Assembly (NCBI GenBank): GCA_003240775.1
Contig: QFNI01000050.1
Coordinates: 1-27,029, forward strand
DNA length: 27,029 nt
Source of the DNA: Mesorhizobium amorphae
GTDB taxonomy: Bacteria > Pseudomonadota > Alphaproteobacteria > Rhizobiales > Rhizobiaceae
Direction: 5' to 3'
This document shows positions 22,029-27,029 of the stretch, piece by piece. Under the pieces are notes generated by a model. The model was not told the origin of the DNA and did no database searches. It saw only the letters and a program-made list of their open reading frames with translations. A program made the position numbers and the translations under genes. Position 1 is the first letter of the stretch; every line of letters begins with the position of its first letter.

Positions 22029-22727
22029 CTACTTTTCGCGCGATGCGGCGGGGCTCTCGCCCGGCGCGCGGCGCGACAATGCCCAGCGCGCGCCGAGCCA
22101 GCAGAGCGAGGCCCAGGCAGCCCCCGCGCACCAGCCGGCCAACACGTCGGACGGCCAGTGGACGCCGAGATAGATGCGGCTCACCCCGATCAAGAGCGTG
22201 AGCACGATTGCCACCCCCATCGCATAGGCCTTGAGCCCGCGGCCGGGCAGCACGCGCGCCAGCAGCGCGCCGAGCGTCAGATAGGTCACCGCCGACAGCA
22301 TCGCGTGGCCGGACGGGAAGCTCTGCGTGAAGGTTTCCGCCACATGCGGCACGAGATCGGGGCGTGGGCGGTCGATCGACGACTTTAGGAGCGTGCTCAA
22401 CACTTGGCCGCCCGCGACGGAAGCGAGCAGGAACCAGGCGGCCCCCGCACGGCGTCCGATCAGCATCCCGAAAAAGCCCACTGCCACCACGATCACCAGA
22501 ACCGAGACCCCGCCGAGGCTCGTCACGTCGCGCACGGCTTCCTCCGCCCAGGCGGGGCCGATCGGGTCGTCGAGCGCGCCGGGCTCGCGGAAGAAGAGAA
22601 GCACGCGCTCGTCCCAGGCATGCGGGCTTTCCGCGCCCGCCACCTGCATCAGCGCGATGAAGCCTAAAAGCCCGCCCGCGACCAGCGCAAGCGCCACGAG
22701 TGCCGCCAGTTCCACCCGCACCCGCAT
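22029..22727 (-). CDS. PAP2 family membrane phosphatase
   Basis: A 232-aa integral membrane phosphatase with about six helices. All three PAP2 motifs are present: K115-x6-R122-P123, P138-S139-G140-H141, and S183-R184-x5-H190. The two histidines are the catalytic base and nucleophile. Likely substrates are undecaprenyl pyrophosphate, phosphatidic acid or a lipid-A phosphate; this cannot be decided. It follows the small transporter gene by one base (stop and start almost touching), so they form an operon, and is convergent with the DUF892 gene. Confidence 0.94.
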   Translation of the reverse strand: MRVRVELAALVALALVAGGLLGFIALMQVAGAESPHAWDERVLLFFREPGALDDPIGPAWAEEAVRDVTSLGGVSVLVIVVAVGFFGMLIGRRAGAAWFLLASVAGGQVLSTLLKSSIDRPRPDLVPHVAETFTQSFPSGHAMLSAVTYLTLGALLARVLPGRGLKAYAMGVAIVLTLLIGVSRIYLGVHWPSDVLAGWCAGAAWASLCWLGARWALSRRAPGESPAASREK

Positions 22728-22728
22728 C

Positions 22729-23109
22729 TCAGCGCCCCTGCCATTGCGGGCCGAGCATGATCAGCGCGACCGCGGCGATGGCCAGCACGATGCCTGCCGT
22801 CTCCACAGGCCCCACCCGCTCGCCGAAGAACAGGAACGCCACGAGGTTCACGGCCACGAGCTGGATCACCGCCGACAGCGAGAACGCCACCCCCATGCCG
22901 TATTCGCGGATCAGCCGGAGCATGATGAGGTTGCCGAGCGAGTAGAGCGCGAGCGTGAGCGCGATCTTGGGCAGGCTCGGCGCAACGGTCCAGCTCTTGG
23001 CCGCACTTGCCGCGAGCAGAAACGCCAGGGTGGATATGCCGAGCTGAAGGGGGCCGGAAAGCGGCACGCGGTTCGTCTCCGTGGTCCGCCCCCTTGGCCT
23101 CGATGGCAT
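22729..23109 (-). CDS. small multidrug-resistance / DMT superfamily transporter
   Basis: A 126-aa membrane protein with four predicted helices, the size and layout of one half of an EamA transporter or of an SMR protein. The third helix reads YGMGVAFSLSAVIQLVAVNL, followed by the typical loop FFGERVGPVETAGIVLAI. It may export drugs or move lipid-linked sugars (ArnE/F-like). The first 15 residues are polar and basic, so a later start is possible. It is the first gene of a pair with PAP2 and divergent from lepA; a lipid-linked role would fit both. Confidence 0.8.
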   Translation of the reverse strand: MPSRPRGRTTETNRVPLSGPLQLGISTLAFLLAASAAKSWTVAPSLPKIALTLALYSLGNLIMLRLIREYGMGVAFSLSAVIQLVAVNLVAFLFFGERVGPVETAGIVLAIAAVALIMLGPQWQGR

Positions 23110-23162
23110 TGCGCCGTCAAGCGCCGTTTCCCTTTGGCTTACGATCGGTTAAAGCGCCCGCC

Positions 23163-24974
23163 ATGACGCCGATCTCCCACATCCGCAACTTCTCCATCGT
23201 CGCCCATATCGACCACGGCAAGTCCACGCTCGCCGACCGGCTGATCCAGTTCACCGGCGCGCTCGACGCGCGCGAGATGGCGGGCAAGGAACAAGTGCTC
23301 GACAACATGGACATCGAGCGCGAGCGCGGCATCACCATCAAGGCCCAGACGGTGCGCCTCGAATACAAGGCGAACGACGGCGAGACCTACGTCCTCAACC
23401 TCATCGACACCCCCGGCCACGTCGACTTCGCCTATGAGGTCTCCCGCTCCCTTTCCGCCTGCGAAGGCTCTCTCCTGGTTGTGGACGCCTCCCAAGGCGT
23501 CGAAGCCCAGACGCTCGCCAACGTCTACCAGGCCATCGACAACAACCACGAGATCGTGGTGGTCCTCAACAAGGTCGACCTGCCCGCCGCCGAGCCCGAG
23601 CGCATCAAGGCCCAGGTCGAGGAAGTGATCGGCCTTGACGCGTCCGATGCCGTCCTCATCTCCGCCAAGACGGGCCTCGGCATCCCCGACGTGCTCGAAG
23701 CCATCGTCAAGCAGCTCCCCCCGCCGCGCGAGGGCGATGCGACGAAGCCGCTCAAGGCCATGCTCGTCGATTCCTGGTACGACGCCTATCTCGGCGTGAT
23801 CGTGCTCGTGCGCGTCATCGACGGCGTGCTCAAAAAGGGCCAGACCGTCCGCATGATGGGCACCGGCGCGCGCTACCCCGTCGAGCGCACCGGCGTTTTC
23901 ACGCCCAAGATGCTCAACGTCGACGCGATCGGCCCCGGCGAGTTCGGCTTCATCACGGCGAGCATCAAAGAGGTCGCCGACACCCGCGTGGGCGACACCA
24001 TCACCGAGGACCGCCGCCCAACCGACCAAGCCCTCCCCGGCTTCAAGCCCGCCCAACCGGTGGTCTTCTGCGGCCTCTTCCCCGTCGACGCCGCCGACTT
24101 CGAGGACCTGCGCGCCGCCGTCGGCAAGCTCCGCCTCAACGACGCGAGTTTCTCCTTCGAGATGGAAACCTCGGCGGCCCTTGGCTTCGGCTTCCGCTGC
24201 GGGTTCCTGGGCCTCCTCCACCTCGAAATCATCCAGGAACGCCTCGAGCGCGAGTTCGACCTCGACCTGATCGCGACAGCCCCTTCCGTCGTCTACCGCA
24301 TGAACCTGATCGACGGCACGGTGCGCGAGCTCCACAACCCCGCCGACATGCCCGACGTGATGAAGATCACGTCCATCGAGGAGCCCTGGATCCGCGCCAC
24401 GATCCTCACGCCCGACGACTATCTCGGCGCCATCCTCAAGCTCTGCCAGGACCGCCGCGGCATCCAATCCGACCTGTCTTATGTCGGCTCCCGCGCCATG
24501 CTCGTCTACGACCTGCCGCTCAACGAAGTCGTCTTCGACTTCTACGACCGCCTCAAATCCATCTCCAAGGGCTATGCCTCCTTCGACTACGCGCTCACCG
24601 ACTACCGCGAAGGCGATCTCGTGAAGATGTCGATCCTGGTCAACGACGAGCCCGTCGACGCGCTCTCCATGCTGGTCCACCGCACGGCCGCCGAAAAGCG
24701 CGGCCGCGCCATGTGCGAGAAGCTGAAGGAGCTGATCCCCCAGCACATGTTCAAGATCCCGATCCAGGCGGCCATCGGCGGCCGCATCATCGCGCGCGAG
24801 ACGATCTCCGCGCTCCGCAAGGACGTCACCGCCAAATGCTACGGCGGCGACGTGACCCGCAAGCGCAAGCTCCTCGAAAAGCAGAAGGAGGGCAAGAAGC
24901 GCATGCGCCAGTTCGGCAAGGTGGATATTCCGCAAGCGGCGTTCATCGAGGCGCTGAAGATGGGCGATTCCTGA
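23163..24974 (+). CDS. lepA: elongation factor 4 (LepA)
   Basis: A 603-aa ribosome-binding GTPase, complete. G1 is AHIDHGKST (14-22), G2 lies in RERGITI, G3 is DTPGH and G4 is NKVDLP; the LepA-specific C-terminal domain ends QFGKVDIPQAAFIEALKM, as in family members. EF4 acts in translation under ionic or thermal stress and in ribosome biogenesis. The ATG at 23163 matches homologues; the longer open frame upstream overlaps the divergent transporter and is not used. A 598-aa open frame on the opposite strand is only its shadow. Confidence 0.97.
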   Translation: MTPISHIRNFSIVAHIDHGKSTLADRLIQFTGALDAREMAGKEQVLDNMDIERERGITIKAQTVRLEYKANDGETYVLNLIDTPGHVDFAYEVSRSLSACEGSLLVVDASQGVEAQTLANVYQAIDNNHEIVVVLNKVDLPAAEPERIKAQVEEVIGLDASDAVLISAKTGLGIPDVLEAIVKQLPPPREGDATKPLKAMLVDSWYDAYLGVIVLVRVIDGVLKKGQTVRMMGTGARYPVERTGVFTPKMLNVDAIGPGEFGFITASIKEVADTRVGDTITEDRRPTDQALPGFKPAQPVVFCGLFPVDAADFEDLRAAVGKLRLNDASFSFEMETSAALGFGFRCGFLGLLHLEIIQERLEREFDLDLIATAPSVVYRMNLIDGTVRELHNPADMPDVMKITSIEEPWIRATILTPDDYLGAILKLCQDRRGIQSDLSYVGSRAMLVYDLPLNEVVFDFYDRLKSISKGYASFDYALTDYREGDLVKMSILVNDEPVDALSMLVHRTAAEKRGRAMCEKLKELIPQHMFKIPIQAAIGGRIIARETISALRKDVTAKCYGGDVTRKRKLLEKQKEGKKRMRQFGKVDIPQAAFIEALKMGDS

Positions 24975-25094
24975 GTGTAGCGAGGGCTGCCGACCTCCGG
25001 CCGGAAAGAAGCCACCAGAAATGGCTTCCCGAGCCTCGAACGCGCCTCAAGCCATGCGAAGGGCAGGGGATGACAGCCACCCCCCTCTCCGCTT

Positions 25095-25131
25095 CCCCTC
25101 CCCCTTGAGGGGAGGGGTCAGGGGTGGGGGT
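25095..25131 (-). repeat. C-rich palindromic intergenic repeat, copy D
   Basis: CCCCTCCCCCTTGAGGGG followed by AGGGGTCAGGGGTGGGGGT, the reverse orientation of the units at 34-98 and 15638-15677. It lies in the 267-bp gap after lepA, in which I see no gene. Confidence 0.75.
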
Positions 25132-25241
25132 AAACCCCTCCACCCCACCGCCGCCCCGGCCCGGCAAGCGACATCCAAACCCCGCTCACGCAGCCACTAG
25201 GGCCCGGTCACCCGGCGCCACGTGCCGCCTGCGCCCAACCG

Positions 25242-25421
25242 CTATTTCTTCTGATCGCCCTTGTCGCCCTGTCCGGCGGCCACCTTGGTCTTGGCGGACT
25301 TGCGGACATCCTGCGAGAGCGAACGCGAAACATCGTCCGACTCCGTGAACTGCCCCTTTTCGTCGCGCCGCACGTAACGCTTGTCCCCGTTCGGCTCGAT
25401 CAATTCCCGCTTGCCGGCCAT
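25242..25421 (-). CDS. small conserved hydrophilic protein, 59 aa
   Basis: The protein begins MAGKRELIEPNGDKRYVRR, continues with DEKGQFTESDDV, and ends in a Lys-rich tail with AKTKVAAGQGDKGD. It resembles small proteins of unknown function that I have seen in rhizobia and sphingomonads with the same pattern (N-G-x-K-x-YVRRDE-x-G-x-FTE). GGAG lies 11 bases before the ATG, with a further AAAGG closer. It is entirely hydrophilic with no membrane segment. A candidate EcfG-type promoter lies upstream, which suggests a stress role. An 83-aa frame on the same strand over the same bases is Arg-rich and looks spurious. Confidence 0.8.
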   Translation of the reverse strand: MAGKRELIEPNGDKRYVRRDEKGQFTESDDVSRSLSQDVRKSAKTKVAAGQGDKGDQKK

Positions 25422-25461
25422 TGCCTTTCTCCATCACCGATCATCCCGATCATGCGGAATA

Positions 25462-25486
25462 AACGAGACAGGGGCAGGATTGTTTC
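25462..25486 (-). promoter_or_regulatory. candidate EcfG-type promoter of the 59-aa gene
   Basis: On the minus strand GAAAC (25486-25482), 16 bp, then CGTT (25465-25462). It differs from the GGAAC-N16-CGTT consensus at one base and would start transcription about 35 bp before the ATG at 25421. Confidence 0.5.
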
Positions 25487-25532
25487 AGCAGAGGCGAGCC
25501 GGACTCAGGCAGCACGGCAAGGGAAGCACCCA

Positions 25533-25656
25533 GCACCCTCGTGGTTCGACAGGCTCACCATGAGGGTTACTGGAAGGGCTGCGAGTCTTGCGACGGTGCA
25601 ACTGGCGCCAAGATCTCAGTAGCCCTCATGGTGAGCCTGTCGAACCACGAGGGTGC
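25533..25656. repeat. inverted-repeat element family 2, next to GIY-YIG gene
   Basis: Two 40-bp arms (25533-25572 and 25617-25656) are inverted copies of each other with one mismatch, around a centre of about 44 bp. The arms read GCACCCTCGTGGTTCGACAG then GCTCACCATGAGGG. It ends 6 bp past the stop of the GIY-YIG gene at 25663. It shares CCTCATGsTGAG and TCGAAsCACG with family 1 (s = C or G) but lacks the extra inner hairpin. Confidence 0.92.
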
Positions 25657-25662
25657 CAGGCA

Positions 25663-26007
25663 CTAAACCTCACCACCCCCGCCACCCGTCTCCACCGGCG
25701 GCCACCGCTTCACATACTCCCCCGGCTGCCTGTTCCGCGCCAACCCCGGCAGCCTCTCATACTCCCCCGCCACCAGCGCTTCCTTCTTCGCCCGGCTCCA
25801 CCCCTTGATCTGCCGCTCCCGCGCGATCGCATCCGTGATCCGGTCATAGGTCTCCGTGAACACCAGCACCACCGGTCGCCGCCACTTGGTGTACCCGTCC
25901 GTCACCCCCGCATTATGCTCCCAAACCCGCGCCTCGACCGCCTGCTTGGTCAGGCCAACATAGAAGGAGTTGTCGGAGCAGCGCAGGATGTAGACGGTTG
26001 CTTCCAA
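25663..26007 (-). CDS. GIY-YIG endonuclease, single-domain, second copy
   Basis: A 114-aa paralogue of the protein at 12735-13034. Motifs: VYILRCSDNSFYVGLTKQ, then VEARVWEHN and DAIARERQIKGWSRAKKEAL; the identical blocks EARVWEHN and ARERQIKGW show close kinship. It has a longer C-terminal tail than its paralogue, ending in a Gly run. The start is TTG at 26007: an in-frame TGA lies just upstream and no ATG or GTG fits. A family-2 inverted repeat begins 6 bp after the stop. The function is probably the same as for the first copy; the target is unknown. Confidence 0.9.
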   Translation of the reverse strand: MEATVYILRCSDNSFYVGLTKQAVEARVWEHNAGVTDGYTKWRRPVVLVFTETYDRITDAIARERQIKGWSRAKKEALVAGEYERLPGLARNRQPGEYVKRWPPVETGGGGGEV

Positions 26008-26322
26008 AACTCATCACAATATCATAAATTGAGCGCCACACTTACTGCTCAGCCAGCAATACTTGGCAAGTGATTCCGACCCGCATCACCTCACGTTCAA
26101 ATGCCCCAAATTACAATCCAGCAGCTTGTCTCAAATGTGCAGAAGTCTTCGAAGCGCCGATATCCTATAGCCTCCGTTCATCTAGGGGCTAGACGGGAAA
26201 CAAGGCAGCTACCGACAAAAATCCTGAGGATCATGCTACTTTCTAAGGTGCGCCTCGATATCGCCAGCCAGAAATAGCGTATGCTAGAGCCGGGCTAGCT
26301 TGTGTATCCAAGGGTTGAAACA
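26008..26322. other. intergenic region, AT-richer
   Basis: No gene supported in about 315 bp. Base composition becomes AT-richer than the rest of the window, apart from the region around 2900-4300, and stays so to the end. It must hold the promoter of the ASCH gene; TATGCT near 26278 is a possible -10 box but no convincing -35 accompanies it. It may mark the left boundary of an acquired segment. Confidence 0.4.
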
Positions 26323-26817
26323 ATGAACTTTCATGCAGGCACCAATCGCTTTCGTGAGGGCAAGCTATTACGGATCGATGTGAGCCGGTCGGCCCGGGAT
26401 AGTCTGTTGATAAGTATCAAAACGAAATTCGCTGATAAAATACTCAGCGGCGAAAAAACTATAGAGGTTCGAAAACAGTTTCCGCCGATGAACTCGTTTG
26501 ATGGGCGAATGCTAGTATATTCGTCGGGCAGCGCGAAATCCTTAGTAGCTCTTGTTGAGGTAGAAAGTGTTACACGCCTGCCCGTTGCATCATTTTGGAA
26601 CGCGTACGGCGCCCAAACTGCGCTCTCTGCGCAGGAGATAGATTTATACTTTGGTTCGGCTACCGAAGGTTGCGCGGTAAGAATCAAGTCAGTCTTGCCA
26701 CTCGCCCGCACAGTTAGCTACAGTGAATTAAAGGACGTTTGGGGCATTGCTCCACCCCAATCTTATCGCTACATCTCGCCTACTGATCTTTCTTCACTTG
26801 TTCAGGTGGCCAGTTGA
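26323..26817 (+). CDS. ASCH domain protein
   Basis: A 164-aa protein. Residues about 27-125 match the ASCH/PUA-like fold: LLISIKTKFADKILSGEKTI then EVRKQFPP, the strand GRMLVYSSGSAKSLVALVEV, and a later SFWNAYGAQTALS. The GEKTIEVRK segment is the ASCH core. ASCH proteins bind RNA or modified nucleotides; some are linked to toxin or defence genes. The ATG at 26323 has AAGGG about ten bases upstream; a GTG at 26302 would add seven residues. The gene is AT-rich and overlaps the next one by four bases (TTGA), so the two are coupled. Confidence 0.8.
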   Translation: MNFHAGTNRFREGKLLRIDVSRSARDSLLISIKTKFADKILSGEKTIEVRKQFPPMNSFDGRMLVYSSGSAKSLVALVEVESVTRLPVASFWNAYGAQTALSAQEIDLYFGSATEGCAVRIKSVLPLARTVSYSELKDVWGIAPPQSYRYISPTDLSSLVQVAS

Positions 26818-27029
26818 ACATCCTGATTGATACAAATATAATAGTAGGCCTCGAAGATAGTGCCCCGATAAAAGAAAGTTTTGCTGATTTTATTAGAATT
26901 TGCTCGTCGTATTATGTAAAACTCTTTGTGTCTCATGCAAATCTGTCTGATATTAAAAATGATCGGGACGACGATCGGCGTGCTTCTACACTATCAAAGA
27001 TAGCGAAATACGAGCAGCTCCGCCCGGTC
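26814..27029 (+). CDS. PIN domain protein, 3' end beyond window
   Basis: Only the first 72 codons are visible. Starting at TTG 26814 the protein reads MNILIDTNIIVGLED, the usual first strand of a PIN-type RNase with the first catalytic aspartate at D6. Further on, LFVSHANLSDIKNDRDDDRR resembles the second acidic region. PIN proteins are metal-dependent RNases, often toxins. The start overlaps the ASCH stop by four bases. The low GC content matches the ASCH gene and differs from the rest of the window, so the pair was probably acquired together. Confidence 0.75.
   Translation, partial: MNILIDTNIIVGLEDSAPIKESFADFIRICSSYYVKLFVSHANLSDIKNDRDDDRRASTLSKIAKYEQLRPV

Noticed and set aside
23139..24935. 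598-aa open frame on the minus strand across lepA
   Set aside because: It is the shadow of lepA, caused by GC-rich codon use; its composition (His, Glu, Asp, Gly-rich) matches no protein and lepA is certain.
25186..25437. 83-aa minus-strand frame over the 59-aa gene
   Set aside because: The 59-aa frame has a conserved-looking sequence and better start; the 83-aa frame is Arg/Gly-rich with no resemblance to anything.
25533..25656. Terminator or CRISPR-like repeat after the GIY-YIG gene
   Set aside because: The arms are 40 bp with a centre of about 44 bp and no T tract, and there is only one unit, so it is neither a classical terminator nor an array.

Overview
This is a GC-rich chromosomal segment from an alphaproteobacterium, most likely of the Hyphomicrobiales (Rhizobiales) type. 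The evidence is the cluster rph-rdgB-hemW-rsmI-yraN with hrcA close by, two candidate EcfG-type (general stress response) promoters, an ABA4-like carotenoid-associated protein, a TadG-like pilus protein and several families of palindromic intergenic repeats. No rRNA, tRNA or CRISPR array was seen. The assignment to an order is inference.

Layout. 1-2600: a two-gene membrane operon (274-aa membrane protein, ABA4-like protein) divergent from a TetR regulator, then a single-domain response regulator. 2600-5052: an AT-richer, probably acquired block with a glycosyltransferase fused to an RmlC-like cupin, overlapping an HpcH/HpaI-type aldolase. 5194-8204: a cytochrome P450 converging on a minus-strand pair made of a 168-aa protein with an S/T-then-D/E tail and an MvdC/MvdD-like ATP-grasp ligase. 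This pair looks like a graspetide (omega-ester/amide RiPP) precursor and its ligase. 8256-12450: the minus-strand housekeeping operon rph-rdgB-hemW, then rsmI-yraN. 12547-13195: a GIY-YIG endonuclease gene enclosed by two copies of a 140-150 bp inverted-repeat element. A third copy stands alone beside hemW.

13208-18554: GNAT and HTH-cupin genes (with a nested palindromic operator) divergent from hrcA, then a CDF metal exporter, a LysE-family exporter and cysteine synthase. 18639-20099: a solitary TadG-like vWA protein. 20100-21051: about 0.95 kb without a convincing gene but with a tight cluster of DnaA-box-like hexamers. 21052-22025: a 67-aa protein divergent from a DUF892/YciF stress protein that has a GGAAC-N16-CGTT promoter. 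22029-24974: PAP2 phosphatase and small DMT transporter, divergent from lepA. 24975-26007: repeats, a 59-aa stress-type small protein, and a second GIY-YIG gene with an inverted repeat 6 bp past its stop. 26323-end: an AT-rich ASCH-domain gene overlapping a PIN-domain gene cut by the window edge.

The most interesting systems are (1) the candidate graspetide pair with an unusually long precursor, and (2) the two GIY-YIG endonuclease genes, each next to a palindromic repeat. Those repeats differ but share sub-motifs, which suggests a repeat-associated nuclease arrangement analogous to RAYT/REPIN pairs. The ASCH-PIN pair and the glycosyltransferase-RmlC fusion are secondary candidates.
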